DNA from: an uncultured bacterium
GTDB taxonomy: Bacteria > Bacteroidota > Bacteroidia > Bacteroidales > Bacteroidaceae
Direction of reading: 5' to 3'
DNA length: 64,000 bases
NCBI GenBank assembly: GCA_905215345.1
Contig: CAJMPR010000014.1
Coordinates: 50,924-114,923 of the forward strand
Under the pieces are notes generated by a model, which was not told where the DNA came from, ran no database searches, and worked only from the letters and a program-made list of their open reading frames with translations. This document shows positions 1 to 9,298 of the stretch, piece by piece. Made by a program: the position numbers and the translations under genes. Position 1 is the stretch's first letter. The number at the start of each line of letters is the position of its first letter.

Positions 1-387
1 CGGACTCCTCGCGTGCCGACAATTGATAAGTTATATTATGAAGAGGTGGTAGAAGGCATGCGTGCGGCTGTTACCGGCAGTACCGGTAGTGCAACTTGTC
101 GTATGGTAGGGACGATTTTGCCGGATGTAGAAGCTTGTGGTAAAACGGGTACGGCGCAGAATCGTGGAAAAGACCATTCCGTATTCATGGGGTTTGCACC
201 GATGAATAATCCTAAGATTGCTATTGCAGTTTATGTGGAAAATGGTGGATTCGGAGCTACTTATGGTGTACCTATCGGTGCTATGATGATGGATCAGTAT
301 TTGCATGGAAAGTTATCTCCTGAAAATGAGATACGGGCAGAAGAATTTAGCAACCGTGTGATACTCTATGGGGATGAAGAAAGATAA
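1..387 (+). CDS. mrdA: Penicillin-binding protein 2, C-terminal fragment (gene starts before the window)
   Basis: The open frame enters at base 1 and ends at TAA 385-387, giving the last 128 residues. They contain the KTGTAQN box (third catalytic motif of transpeptidases, local residues 48-54) and the following strand where class B PBPs read MGFAP and IAIAVYVENGG. PBP2 crosslinks peptidoglycan during cell elongation in the periplasm, paired with the glycosyltransferase RodA. RodA is encoded 57 bp downstream on the same strand, which supports PBP2 rather than the division enzyme PBP3. The Ser-x-x-Lys and Ser-x-Asn motifs would lie outside the window. Short tracts resembling the 7-bp repeat units lie just after the stop (388-407). 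Confidence 0.93.
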   Translation, partial: RTPRVPTIDKLYYEEVVEGMRAAVTGSTGSATCRMVGTILPDVEACGKTGTAQNRGKDHSVFMGFAPMNNPKIAIAVYVENGGFGATYGVPIGAMMMDQYLHGKLSPENEIRAEEFSNRVILYGDEER

Positions 388-444
388 TAAGGTGGTAGAG
401 TGATAGGGGCAATCTAAATCATAAATTATAAATAATAAACGCGA

Positions 445-1902
445 ATGGTGAGAAGAGACAGTATATGGAAATCATTGGATTGGGTAACTATTGTAGTTTA
501 CCTGATGTTGATCGTTTTCGGCTGGTTCAGCGTTTGTGGGGCAAGTTATGATTATGGTGATCGTGACTTTCTGGACTTTTCAACCCGTGCCGGTAAGCAG
601 TTCGTATGGATTATCTGTTCATTCGGATTGGGATTTGTATTGTTGATGCTGGAAGACAGGCTCTATGACATGTTTGCCTATCTAATCTATGCAGGATTGA
701 TTTTATTATTGATTGTTACGATTTTTATAGCGCCTGATACGAAAGGTTCCCGTTCCTGGTTGATTTTAGGACCTGTAAGTTTGCAACCGGCGGAGTTTGC
801 TAAGTTTGCAACAGCTTTGGCGTTGGCTAAGTATATGAGTGCCTACTCATTTACCATGAAGAACTGGAGAAGTACATTGATGCTGGCTGGTTTAATCTTA
901 CTGCCGATGATATTGATTATCTTGCAACGCGAGACAGGTTCTGCATTGGTATATGCAGCTTTTTTCCTGATGCTTTATCGGGAGGGTATGCCTGGGGTAG
1001 TGCTATTCTCCGGTGTCTGTGCAGTAGTTTATTTTGTGGTTGGTATTCGCTTTGATGGTGTCTTTATTGCAGATACCCCTACGCCTATCGGAGAGTTTTC
1101 TGTATTGACTATGGTACTACTCTTTGCCGGTGGTATGATATGGGTATATAAGAAGAAGTGGGAACCAGTGAGGAATATAATTGCTGGCTCATGTATAATA
1201 TTGCTTGCTGCTTATTTTGTTTCTGAATATATTGTTCACTTTAATTTAGTATGGGTACAGTGGGGATTGTGCATATTGGTTATAGGTTATTTATTCTTTC
1301 TATCCCTGAGTGAACGTCATTTTGCATATTCCTTGATCGCTCTGTTTGCAATAGGCTCTATCGGTTTTCTTTATTCCAGTGATTATTTCTTTAATAAGGT
1401 ATTGGAGCCTCATCAGCAGATTCGTATCGAGGTGTTGCTTGGCATGGAAGAAGATTTGGCCGGAGCAGGCTATAATGTCAACCAATCTAAAATTGCCATC
1501 GGTTCGGGTGGCTTGACCGGAAAAGGTTTCTTGAATGGTACTCAGACAAAACTCAAATATGTACCTGAGCAAGATACGGACTTTATCTTTTGTACAGTGG
1601 GAGAAGAAGAGGGATTCATTGGGTCAACGGCTGTGTTGCTGCTGTTTCTTGTACTGATACTTCGTCTTATCGTGCTTGCAGAACGGCAACAGTCGGCTTT
1701 TGGTAGGGTATATGGATATTCGGTATTGAGTATCTTTTTATTCCACTTGTTTATTAATGTCGGGATGGTGTTAGGATTGACACCGGTAATTGGCATTCCT
1801 TTACCATTCTTCAGTTATGGAGGTTCTTCACTTTGGGGATTTACAATCTTATTGTTTATCTTCCTGCGCATTGATGCGGGGCGGAATAGAAGATTGGCAT
1901 AA
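445..1902 (+). CDS. rodA: Rod shape-determining protein RodA (SEDS peptidoglycan glycosyltransferase)
   Basis: The protein is 485 residues and very hydrophobic, with about ten or more predicted membrane helices. SEDS signatures are visible: KGSRSWL and LQPAEFAK in the first third, and GEEEGFIGS plus GIPLPFFSYGGSS near the C-terminus. It polymerises glycan strands from lipid II together with PBP2, whose gene lies immediately upstream. It is over 100 residues longer than E. coli RodA (about 370). The extra length lies in the middle (roughly residues 205-310), where extra hydrophobic segments occur, as is usual in Bacteroidetes. The ATG at 445 is the first start after the mrdA stop and precedes the first membrane helix by about 15 residues. 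Confidence 0.95.
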   Translation: MVRRDSIWKSLDWVTIVVYLMLIVFGWFSVCGASYDYGDRDFLDFSTRAGKQFVWIICSFGLGFVLLMLEDRLYDMFAYLIYAGLILLLIVTIFIAPDTKGSRSWLILGPVSLQPAEFAKFATALALAKYMSAYSFTMKNWRSTLMLAGLILLPMILIILQRETGSALVYAAFFLMLYREGMPGVVLFSGVCAVVYFVVGIRFDGVFIADTPTPIGEFSVLTMVLLFAGGMIWVYKKKWEPVRNIIAGSCIILLAAYFVSEYIVHFNLVWVQWGLCILVIGYLFFLSLSERHFAYSLIALFAIGSIGFLYSSDYFFNKVLEPHQQIRIEVLLGMEEDLAGAGYNVNQSKIAIGSGGLTGKGFLNGTQTKLKYVPEQDTDFIFCTVGEEEGFIGSTAVLLLFLVLILRLIVLAERQQSAFGRVYGYSVLSIFLFHLFINVGMVLGLTPVIGIPLPFFSYGGSSLWGFTILLFIFLRIDAGRNRRLA

Positions 1903-1918
1903 CCGGTCAGGAAAGGAA

Positions 1919-2404
1919 CTATCGCTCTAATTTTATTCCTATATCATTGATGCCGGGTAATATTTCATCGGGTAGGGTATAAGCCACCTTGAAAAGGTAA
2001 GTACCTGACTTTGTTATTTTGATACTGCCGATGGAAAATGTGGATTGATATAATCCTCCCCATCCATCTCCTTGCCATATCCCCTCTTTATTGGCTAAAG
2101 TTGCCTTAAGAGTATCAGCCGGCAGTTTGTTTATTTCCGGTCCGTCATAACAGATGGAGAGACTGAGGTTTTGATAAGGATAATTATTCCGGTTCCTGAT
2201 TTCTACGGAAAGTTTATAATAAGTTTGTGAATCAGGCACAATGACATCAAAAAGCAAAGTATCCTGTCTTAACCAACCTTTTTGTGGTATGGGCTGGAAA
2301 GTGTGATACACTGTATATTTATCGCAAGCGATTATTACGCTTGCGATAAACAACAGGATTATACACTTCAAGTATCCCTTTTTATTCCTGAACAGGCTTT
2401 TCAT
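1919..2404 (-). CDS. gldH: GldH family lipoprotein
   Basis: This 161-residue protein starts at ATG 2404-2402. The frame stays open further upstream, but only antisense to or overlapping the RicT tail, so I chose the start just before the signal peptide. A basic N-terminus, a hydrophobic stretch and a lipobox ending in Cys27 (ASVIIAC) mark a lipoprotein. The rest matches the GldH family (KYTVYHTFQPIP, then beta-rich sequence). GldH was named from gliding motility in Flavobacterium but is conserved in non-gliding Bacteroidetes, where its role is not established. It overlaps the upstream ricT gene by 23 bp, so the two are probably translationally coupled. The ricT-gldH-holB cluster is typical of Bacteroidales. 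Confidence 0.85.
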   Translation of the reverse strand: MKSLFRNKKGYLKCIILLFIASVIIACDKYTVYHTFQPIPQKGWLRQDTLLFDVIVPDSQTYYKLSVEIRNRNNYPYQNLSLSICYDGPEINKLPADTLKATLANKEGIWQGDGWGGLYQSTFSIGSIKITKSGTYLFKVAYTLPDEILPGINDIGIKLER

Positions 2405-3782
2405 TTTGAACAGGTTTATCTCCTTGTGGTCTGGGCTTGTTATTATTGGGACGCCTGCGATTGTTATTGTTCCGCTGCGAACGTTCCCCCTGTTCGGTAG
2501 GTTGTTCGCTATTACCTTGCCGCATCGGCTGTCTACCTTGTCTCGGTTGATCCAGAGGACGTCTGTTCTCCCCTTGTCTGGGTTGTTCATTTGTTTGTGG
2601 AGCAGTTGTCTGTTCTGCACCCTGCGGGCGGTTATTATTATTTCTTTTCTTCTTCTTGTTCCGGTTTCCATTCCCGTTTCCATTCCCATTTCCACCGTTA
2701 TTCTCTCCGCCGTTTCTGTTTTTGCGGTTACGATCAAATCGGGTTAGACTTTCTTGCTCCAATAAATCTATAGGCTTTTTAGGTTCCGGACGATGTGTCT
2801 CTTCCAGTAAATTATCCGGTCTGATACCGCGTCTGTTCAAGCCTACAATTTCAAAAGCGCGTCTACCACTAATCGTTACCAAATTGGCGGGAATATTTTT
2901 ATCGGTAGAATAGGTTATCTGATTGCTAAGAATATCGGCTTTGAAGAAGTAGAAAGTACCGTCTTTCGTTTCTAACTCAATTTCTCTGGACGGCAGACGT
3001 TTTTGTGCTTCTACATAACAGTCTACTTCATAGTTGAGGCAGCATTTTAACTTGGCACATTGTCCGGCCAACTTTTGAGGATTCAGAGAGATGTCCTGAA
3101 AACGGGCGGCACTTGTTGATACAGAGACGAAAGAAGTCATCCAAGTGGCGCAACAAAGTTCACGTCCGCAAGGACCGATACCACCGATACGTCCGGCTTC
3201 CTGACGGGCGCCTATCTGCTTCATTTCAATACGTACGTGGAAAGCATCGGCAAGCACCTTGATAAGTTGGCGAAAATCTACACGTTCGTCGGCTATATAA
3301 TAGAAAATAGCCTTATTCCCGTCACCTTGATATTCCACATCTCCGATCTTCATGTTAAGATTGAGATTAAGGGCGATTTGACGGGCACGAATCATTGTAC
3401 TGTGTTCACGTTCTTTGGCTTCGTAATATTTATCCATATCTACCTGCTTGGCTTTACGGTAGATGCGTTTGATATCGGCTTCCGACTTGATATTGGCTTT
3501 ACGCATTTGTAGGGGAACAAGTCGGCCGGTGAGGGTGACTACTCCTATATCATGTCCGGGAGTAGCTTCTACGGCTACTATATCGCCTTTCTCCAAAGGT
3601 ATTTTATTGCTGTTGCGGAAATAACCCTTACGAGTATTTTTGAACTGAACCTCAACCATGTCCGATTCTTCGGCATTGCCCGGTATATCGGCCAGCCAGT
3701 CATAGGTGTTCAGTTGCTTGTCTTGTCTGCCGCAACTCTTACAGCAAAGACCGCCACTTCCGTTATGTAGTTTAAATTCCAT
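2382..3782 (-). CDS. ricT: PSP1/RicT (YaaT) family protein with a low-complexity tail
   Basis: This 466-residue protein has the PSP1/RicT fold over about residues 35-300. Conserved cysteine clusters are CCKSC (13-17), PCGRELCC (204-211) and CAKLKCC (242-248). In Bacillus subtilis, RicT works with RicA and RicF as an Fe-S complex affecting RNase Y; whether that applies in Bacteroidetes is unknown. From about residue 345 the protein becomes a tail rich in Asn, Arg, Gln and Gly, with runs of NGNGNGN and KKKKR. The tail is probably disordered and may bind RNA. The gene sits between holB (54 bp upstream) and gldH (23 bp overlap), all on one strand. Confidence 0.85.
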   Translation of the reverse strand: MEFKLHNGSGGLCCKSCGRQDKQLNTYDWLADIPGNAEESDMVEVQFKNTRKGYFRNSNKIPLEKGDIVAVEATPGHDIGVVTLTGRLVPLQMRKANIKSEADIKRIYRKAKQVDMDKYYEAKEREHSTMIRARQIALNLNLNMKIGDVEYQGDGNKAIFYYIADERVDFRQLIKVLADAFHVRIEMKQIGARQEAGRIGGIGPCGRELCCATWMTSFVSVSTSAARFQDISLNPQKLAGQCAKLKCCLNYEVDCYVEAQKRLPSREIELETKDGTFYFFKADILSNQITYSTDKNIPANLVTISGRRAFEIVGLNRRGIRPDNLLEETHRPEPKKPIDLLEQESLTRFDRNRKNRNGGENNGGNGNGNGNGNRNKKKKRNNNNRPQGAEQTTAPQTNEQPRQGENRRPLDQPRQGRQPMRQGNSEQPTEQGERSQRNNNNRRRPNNNKPRPQGDKPVQNEKPVQE

Positions 3783-3836
3783 TCCTTTATTATTTATTTT
3801 GCTATTTACTATTTATAATTGTTATACTATTCTTTA

Positions 3837-4961
3837 TCATTGTTTTAAAAGTACAATCATTTTCAAAGAGAAATCAAAGAATACCATACGGGGATTCACG
3901 TTCTGTTCGATATGTACTTGGGCTTCGCTGAGTTCATCCATGATACCCATCACGTTCCGTTCATTGACGAATGGAGCGAATCGGGTGGCAAAATTCTGTT
4001 CCGGCAAAGTCATATAGTTTATCTCTTTCCGGTGCAAATTGTAAATGAAGTTTTCGCGTATCATACGTTGACAATATTCCAGGAAATTCTTTTGACGCTC
4101 CCGTCCTATGGCTGCCAATTGTTCACTCCATTGCTTCATTTCCCGTATTTTACGTTGATAAGAAAGACGCATCAAATTCACGAATAAATTGAAAAACAGC
4201 TCATTCTCTTCATTCAGATGAATCGTTTCCAAAGCTTTGATGAAATTACCGTTTGCCAGATGAGCGATTGTCTGACTATCCACAGCTTGTACACCAAATT
4301 TTTGTTGCAAAGCATTTGTGATAGCGGCTTCCTCTATTTTACGGATATTGAAACGCTGCGTACGGCTGAGAATGGTTTGTAATATCATTTCCGGAGCCTC
4401 GGTGACTAACAGGAACACTGTTTTCTCAGGAGGTTCTTCCAGAAGTTTAAGGAGCTTATTGGCGCAGACTTCATGCATCTTTTCCGGCAACCAGACAATA
4501 GTTACTTTATATCCGCCTTCACTTGATTTCAAACTGAGTTTTCGAGTGATTTCATCACTTTCTTTGGCGTAGATAATGGCTTGCCCATTCTCGGCACCTA
4601 TTCCGTTTAGCCAGTGGTTCAATGAGAAATAAGGATTGTTCAGTACAAAATGCCGCCAATCGGCAATATAGTCATCACAAACTTCTTTTTTCCCTTTGGC
4701 ACTTTTTACGATAGGGAATACGAAATGTACATCCGGATGTACCAGTTTATTCCATTTTATACAGGAAGGGCATGTACCGCAAGCATCATTTTCCGTACGA
4801 TTCGGGCAACAAATGTATCGGGCATAAGCCATTGCCAACGGAAGCTTTCCTACTCCCGTCGGGCCGCAAAACAGTTGCGCATGAGGAATACGTCCTTCTT
4901 GCACTTCCTGTATCAATCGTTGCTTTGCTACTTCTTGCCCAATTACATCTTTAAAAAACAC
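3837..4961 (-). CDS. holB: DNA polymerase III clamp-loader subunit delta'
   Basis: The 374-residue protein has the AAA+ clamp-loader layout. A Walker A-like loop GPTGVGKLPLA lies at 33-43, and a zinc-binding module has cysteines at 51/52, 61, 64 and 67 (CGTCPSC). An LSRTQRF segment near residue 205 resembles the arginine-finger SRC motif. Delta' is the rigid arm of the complex that loads the beta sliding clamp onto primed DNA. The helical collar region follows from about residue 245. It is probably the first gene of the holB-ricT-gldH unit, with 54 bp to ricT. Confidence 0.9.
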   Translation of the reverse strand: MFFKDVIGQEVAKQRLIQEVQEGRIPHAQLFCGPTGVGKLPLAMAYARYICCPNRTENDACGTCPSCIKWNKLVHPDVHFVFPIVKSAKGKKEVCDDYIADWRHFVLNNPYFSLNHWLNGIGAENGQAIIYAKESDEITRKLSLKSSEGGYKVTIVWLPEKMHEVCANKLLKLLEEPPEKTVFLLVTEAPEMILQTILSRTQRFNIRKIEEAAITNALQQKFGVQAVDSQTIAHLANGNFIKALETIHLNEENELFFNLFVNLMRLSYQRKIREMKQWSEQLAAIGRERQKNFLEYCQRMIRENFIYNLHRKEINYMTLPEQNFATRFAPFVNERNVMGIMDELSEAQVHIEQNVNPRMVFFDFSLKMIVLLKQ

Positions 4962-5021
4962 GTTATTATCGTTTTATTGATTTACCACTCATTCTAAACT
5001 CACTTGATTTCAACCTGCAAC

Positions 5022-5975
5022 TTAATAAATCTGCTTGGCTACTTCTCTGATACTGTCTACTGCACCGATGGAGTAGAAATGAATACTGGGAATATCATGT
5101 GTCATCAGTTCCTTACATTGTTGTGTACACCATTCTATACCTACTTGCTGTGCCTCGGCATCGTTCTTGCATTTCAGCACTTCTTTAGCCAGTTCTTCGG
5201 GTAAGTCAACCTTGAAAGTTTTAGGTATCATGCTTATCTGCGATAACTTCTTGAAAGGTTTGATACCCGGTATAATGGGGATGGTAACCCCTGCTTTGCG
5301 GGCACGTTCTACAAAGTCGAAATATCTCCGGTTGTCGTAAAACAACTGGGTTACGGCATATTCCGCCCCCATTTCCATTTTCTTCTTCAACCAATAAATA
5401 TCTGTATCAATGTTAGGCGCTTCTTCATGTTTCTCCGGATAACAAGCTACACCATATGAGAACGGGGTGTTACTGACCTTCATTTCAGAACCGTCTACAA
5501 AGATGCCTTTATTGAAATTGTTGATTTGTTCTTGCAACTCGATAGCATGATAGTAACCGTCACCTTCAGGAGTAAATACCGACTCATGTTTGGCTTTGTC
5601 ACCACGTAATACCAGCAAGTCTGTAATGTTCAGGAATTGTAAATCGAGTAGTACGTATTCTGTTTCTTCACGTGAAAAGCCACTGCAAAGAATATGGGGA
5701 ACGACCGTGATGTTATATTTGTTTTGAATAGCGGCAGCTACGGCTACCGTACCAGGTCGACGGCGCAGCCGGTTTCGTTGAAATAATCCATTACCGAGGT
5801 CTTTGTATACGTATTCGCTGCGGTGTGTGGTGATATTGATGTATTTAGGGTCAAATTCCCGTAATGTATCTATGGTTTCGTACAGTTTTTCAATGCCTGT
5901 GCCTTTCAATGGAGGCAAAATTTCAAAAGAAAAAGCTGTCTTTTCGTTACTATTTATTAAGTCGATTACTCTCAT
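5022..5975 (-). CDS. metF: 5,10-methylenetetrahydrofolate reductase
   Basis: This 317-residue protein reduces 5,10-methylene-THF to 5-methyl-THF, the methyl donor for methionine synthesis, using an FAD-bound TIM barrel. FSFEILPP near the start holds the catalytic Glu (Glu18). Other family segments are NITTHRS, HILCSGFSREE, LLVLRGDK and TQLFYDN. I take the ATG at 5975-5973 because the family begins with MRVIDLI-type sequence; an in-frame start at 6017 adds 14 unconserved residues. The length fits the short bacterial form (E. coli 296 residues). A -7 box lies 51 bp upstream at 6026-6033. metA, in the same pathway, lies 2.3 kb away on the opposite strand. Confidence 0.93.
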   Translation of the reverse strand: MRVIDLINSNEKTAFSFEILPPLKGTGIEKLYETIDTLREFDPKYINITTHRSEYVYKDLGNGLFQRNRLRRRPGTVAVAAAIQNKYNITVVPHILCSGFSREETEYVLLDLQFLNITDLLVLRGDKAKHESVFTPEGDGYYHAIELQEQINNFNKGIFVDGSEMKVSNTPFSYGVACYPEKHEEAPNIDTDIYWLKKKMEMGAEYAVTQLFYDNRRYFDFVERARKAGVTIPIIPGIKPFKKLSQISMIPKTFKVDLPEELAKEVLKCKNDAEAQQVGIEWCTQQCKELMTHDIPSIHFYSIGAVDSIREVAKQIY

Positions 5976-6025
5976 TTCTTTTTCGTTGTCTTTGTCTAAC
6001 TGGCAAAAATCTTGCACATTGGGAA

Positions 6026-6033
6026 CAAAAATA
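6026..6033 (-). promoter_or_regulatory. Promoter -7 box for metF
   Basis: Read on the minus strand this is TATTTTTG, an exact match to the Bacteroidales -7 consensus TAnnTTTG, placed about 50 bp before the metF ATG. No clear TTTG -33 element is visible at the usual spacing. Confidence 0.5.
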
Positions 6034-6066
6034 CGAAAAAGAAATGAGAAATGCTTTTTTGAGTGC

Positions 6067-7980
6067 CTATTCTTTTATACAGCGGACTGAAAAGGCATTA
6101 TAATAATCTTTAGAATCAGGTTTGATGGATGTGATAAAAGTGATGTCATTCTTGTCTAATGTTAGCATCACGCCTTTGTTCAATAGTTGTTGATTATCGT
6201 CATATGTCCAATAGGCAACTGATGTGTTATGATTTATCAGTACAAAGTTCTTATCTCTCTCTAATAGGAAGCCATTCGGTAAAATACTTAATCCTGTTTC
6301 ATTGGTTGCCGGATAAGAGTCGTTATTCCATGCTTCGTTTTTTTTAAGAATAGAAGCGTTTTCACCGATATAGTATTTAAGCTTGTTCCAATCGTCTTCG
6401 GTCGTTAATTTCCAACCCTGTGGCGCTAATTTCCCGGTAAGTACTGCTTCGCCATTATAAAGTTGTAAGTCATATTTTATCCATTCAAAGAACGCATCAC
6501 CTTCTCCCAGATTCTCTTTTAGAGGAATGTTTTTATTGTCATTGTAATAAGTGGCTTTCAAATCTTCTTTCATCCAATACTGTGTTCCGATTTTTACAAT
6601 AGGATACGTTTGTAATACTCCATTTCGTATATCTCTGATTACATAGCTACTTACATTGACGGGTAACGCTGTGGCGGGTTCTTCCAGTACTATGTTTTTA
6701 TTTCCGTCAATATAGAATTTCTCAATGGGTTTTGAACTTCCGGAAACATAATTTAGGGCATTTGTTGCTATATCCCATCTTACTGTACCACCATGCATCA
6801 TTGCCGCTTTATCCGGTAGCTCCAGCACAATCCCTTTGGATAAATCGGTTTTTTCGTTATCCAGTACAGGATAGACAACGATAGCTTTTGATTGGATTTT
6901 ATTGTCGGTAGCATCATTCAGGTATTCCCGGCATATTTCAGCGACAGGTTTTCCCTGATAATATATTCTGTAAACATCAGAAGCACTGAATGACAGGGAC
7001 GCCGTATGTACAACAGTAATGTCATATTTATTCTCACTTGTTCCGGTTTCGCTGAAGCTCCAGTCTTTGATACTGGCGACTATTCCTGTGAGTGATTTGC
7101 TGGTGCTTTGTAATGCGTCAATACGGATTTCAAGTTCCGTATCTTCTTTGATAGTTGCCGAAGGAATAGAGCAGGCGTAGATTTTGCCGTTCCATTCCAA
7201 AGTAAAAGCTTGTTCGTTATTACGATGTGTCTGTGGGATGACTATAAGCTCTTTCCCTGATAGTGTGCCGTCACTTTCCTTTTTCCAGGTGCCAAAAGGT
7301 ATAATGTCGGTTTCGCTGTCTTCCACTACTTCGGATAATTCTCCTGATTGCAAGTCATATACGGCTTGTGTTTTAAATCCGGTAGCTACGATGCGGGGAT
7401 TCGCTTTAAGCATATCATCCACATTTTCTCCCTTTTTAGGTGCGAGTACAATCTTGATTTTGGCGAGTTGATGTTTATATTCCAGTTGTACGCATTCTGT
7501 ACTGTTGGGTACATTTTTAACTTGGGCAGTCATAAAATTGGATAAAGAATAATCAGTGGATTGGTGCTGATCGGCTTGTACGGCAATATTAAGCTGGGAA
7601 CTTCCTTTGGTTATTCCTTCTGCCTGATAAGGGAAGTAACTGATAAAGTCCAATGTAGCATCACCTTCCGGATAGAAGACTTCCTTTTGTGGAATTAGTG
7701 TTGCGTCTTTTCCACACTCTAAATAAAGATTATCAATGTATCGTTGCCCGGTTAAAGAATTATCGGTTAATACTGCGAATACTCCTATCTTATCTCCGAT
7801 ATTAAAGGTGTTTTGGGTTACTTTGGTAGTGCTTTTACTCATTTTAGTCGAGAATGAAATGGGGATATTACTTTCCTGCGTATTATCTTCAATCTTATTT
7901 ACGCAAGAGATAAAGGATAGGATAAAAATGAGACATAGTGCATTCCGCACCTTCTTGAAAGCATTCTTTCTGATATTCAT
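6067..7980 (-). CDS. Fimbrillin-like lipoprotein with C-terminal FISUMP domain
   Basis: The 637-residue protein begins with a lipoprotein signal (lipobox Cys26, LSFISC). Residues of about 35-330 look like a fimbrillin/Mfa-like beta-sandwich region: ISFSTKMSKSTTKV, NIGDKIGVFAV and EYKHQLAKIKIVL are typical of these Bacteroidetes surface proteins. The last 190 residues or so resemble the FISUMP (Fibrobacter succinogenes major paralogous) domain: IGTQYWMKEDLKATYYND, APQGWKLTTEDDW and a terminal FSVRCIKE. It is probably exported and surface-anchored, as a pilus or adhesin component or a stand-alone surface protein. No partner pilus genes lie beside it, so its role is open. Confidence 0.75.
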   Translation of the reverse strand: MNIRKNAFKKVRNALCLIFILSFISCVNKIEDNTQESNIPISFSTKMSKSTTKVTQNTFNIGDKIGVFAVLTDNSLTGQRYIDNLYLECGKDATLIPQKEVFYPEGDATLDFISYFPYQAEGITKGSSQLNIAVQADQHQSTDYSLSNFMTAQVKNVPNSTECVQLEYKHQLAKIKIVLAPKKGENVDDMLKANPRIVATGFKTQAVYDLQSGELSEVVEDSETDIIPFGTWKKESDGTLSGKELIVIPQTHRNNEQAFTLEWNGKIYACSIPSATIKEDTELEIRIDALQSTSKSLTGIVASIKDWSFSETGTSENKYDITVVHTASLSFSASDVYRIYYQGKPVAEICREYLNDATDNKIQSKAIVVYPVLDNEKTDLSKGIVLELPDKAAMMHGGTVRWDIATNALNYVSGSSKPIEKFYIDGNKNIVLEEPATALPVNVSSYVIRDIRNGVLQTYPIVKIGTQYWMKEDLKATYYNDNKNIPLKENLGEGDAFFEWIKYDLQLYNGEAVLTGKLAPQGWKLTTEDDWNKLKYYIGENASILKKNEAWNNDSYPATNETGLSILPNGFLLERDKNFVLINHNTSVAYWTYDDNQQLLNKGVMLTLDKNDITFITSIKPDSKDYYNAFSVRCIKE

Positions 7981-8321
7981 TGTATTATTGTTTTGTAAGG
8001 TAGCATTTGCTCCACCTTAAGTTTGTGCTCAAAGATTGTGTGTCGAAATTTAGGACTGAGCGGGACCGTAATGAGTATGAGAAAGTTACTTACGCTTTCA
8101 GATAGATATTATTAATTACCACGCTTGGTGTCAAGGTGCTTTTCATTCTTATTTTTTGGCACGTTTCTGTTGAAACCGAACACAAATGTATACTAATATT
8201 TCGTAACGAAGCCCCCAAATCAATAAAAACTTCTATAAATAGTTTATAGCGCACTGATTTTTTGTCTAACTTTACACACTAAAATCGTATATAGTAATTA
8301 GTTAAATCATAGAATAGACTT
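7981..8321. other. Intergenic region between divergent fimbrillin and metA genes
   Basis: These 341 bp contain no gene I can support. A short stem is possible at about 8143-8161 (CACGCTTG pairing with CAAGGTG), and GAAAG/CTTTC arms occur at about 8080-8100. A TAACTTTA at about 8263-8270 could be a weak -7 box for metA. I looked for a SAM riboswitch because metA follows, but saw no recognisable core. Confidence 0.5.
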
Positions 8322-9239
8322 ATGCCTTTAAATTTACCCGATAAACTTCCCGCGATAGAACTGCTGAAAGAGGAGAATATTTTTGTTATTGACAATTCAC
8401 GGGCAACGCAACAGGATATTCGTCCTTTGCGGATTGTTATCTTGAACTTAATGCCGTTGAAGATTACCACTGAAACAGATTTGGTTCGTCTTTTATCCAA
8501 TACTCCGTTGCAGGTTGAAATCTCTTTCATGAAGATAAAAAGTCACACATCGAAGAATACTCCGATAGAGCATATGAAAGCTTTCTATACGGATTTCGAC
8601 AAGATGCGTAACGATAAATATGACGGAATGATTATCACGGGGGCTCCCGTGGAACAGATGGATTTTGAGGAAGTAACCTATTGGAATGAAATCACTGAAA
8701 TTTTTGACTGGGCACGTACGCATGTTACTTCCACCCTTTATATCTGTTGGGCGGCGCAAGCGGGATTGTATCATCATTACGGAGTACCCAAGTACGATTT
8801 AGATAAGAAGATGTTCGGAGTTTTTGAGCATCGTACCTTAGTGCCTTTTCATTCCATTTTCCGTGGCTTTGATGATATATTCTATGTACCTCATAGCCGT
8901 CACACGGAAGTGCGGAAAGAGGATATACTAAAAGTTCCCGAGTTGACTTTGCTTTCTGAATCCGAAGATGCGGGGGTATATATGGCAGTAGCCCGTGGAG
9001 GACGTGAATTCTTTGTTACCGGTCATTCGGAATATTCTCCGTTGACATTGGATGCAGAATATCGTCGCGATTTAGGAAAAGGCTTGCCTATTGAAGTACC
9101 GCGTAATTATTATGTAGATAATAATCCGGATAAGGGAGTATTGGTGCGTTGGCGTGCTCATGCCAATTTGCTGTTCTCCAATTGGTTGAACTATTTCGTA
9201 TATCAGGAAACGCCATTTAATATTGAGGATATTAAGTGA
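8322..9239 (+). CDS. metA: Homoserine O-acyltransferase MetA (probably acetyl-CoA dependent)
   Basis: The 305-residue enzyme activates homoserine for methionine synthesis by O-acylation. Catalytic Cys142 lies in [13 protein letters not shown], with His235 and Glu237 in VTGHSEYSP. Length and start fit the MetA family exactly. Residue 111 is Glu ([12 protein letters not shown]). In this family Glu111 goes with acetyl-CoA use and Gly111 with succinyl-CoA, so this is likely a homoserine O-acetyltransferase despite the usual succinyltransferase label. The stop codon is immediately followed by short repeats. Confidence 0.95.
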   Translation: MPLNLPDKLPAIELLKEENIFVIDNSRATQQDIRPLRIVILNLMPLKITTETDLVRLLSNTPLQVEISFMKIKSHTSKNTPIEHMKAFYTDFDKMRNDKYDGMIITGAPVEQMDFEEVTYWNEITEIFDWARTHVTSTLYICWAAQAGLYHHYGVPKYDLDKKMFGVFEHRTLVPFHSIFRGFDDIFYVPHSRHTEVRKEDILKVPELTLLSESEDAGVYMAVARGGREFFVTGHSEYSPLTLDAEYRRDLGKGLPIEVPRNYYVDNNPDKGVLVRWRAHANLLFSNWLNYFVYQETPFNIEDIK

Positions 9240-9292
9240 TTAGTGATAAACGGTAATACAAAAAACTCTGTGGGATTCTGTGTCCTCTGTGG
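9235..9292. repeat. Solo 7-bp repeat arm and CTCTGTG-type repeat after metA
   Basis: AGTGATTAGTGAT (9235-9247) is one arm of the heptamer class seen elsewhere in the window, here without a matching opposite arm. It overlaps the metA stop. Between 9266 and 9292, CTCTGTG, TTCTGTG and CTCTGTGG recur every 9-10 bp. A related CAGATT-type tract lies near 38,010. Confidence 0.6.
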
Positions 9293-9298
9293 TAAAAT

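Noticed and set aside
1919..2737. Longer form of the GldH gene
   Set aside because: The extra 111 residues overlap the RicT tail in another frame and precede a clear signal peptide.
2406..2913. Plus-strand frames opposite the RicT tail (FPFPFP repeats)
   Set aside because: Products of the Asn/Gly/Arg low-complexity coding strand.
8071..8115. 14-codon leader peptide before metA (MSMRKLLTLSDRYY)
   Set aside because: Only two Met codons, no promoter or hairpin placement that would support attenuation.
7981..8321. SAM riboswitch upstream of metA
   Set aside because: None of the conserved core blocks of SAM-I or related classes could be located on either strand.
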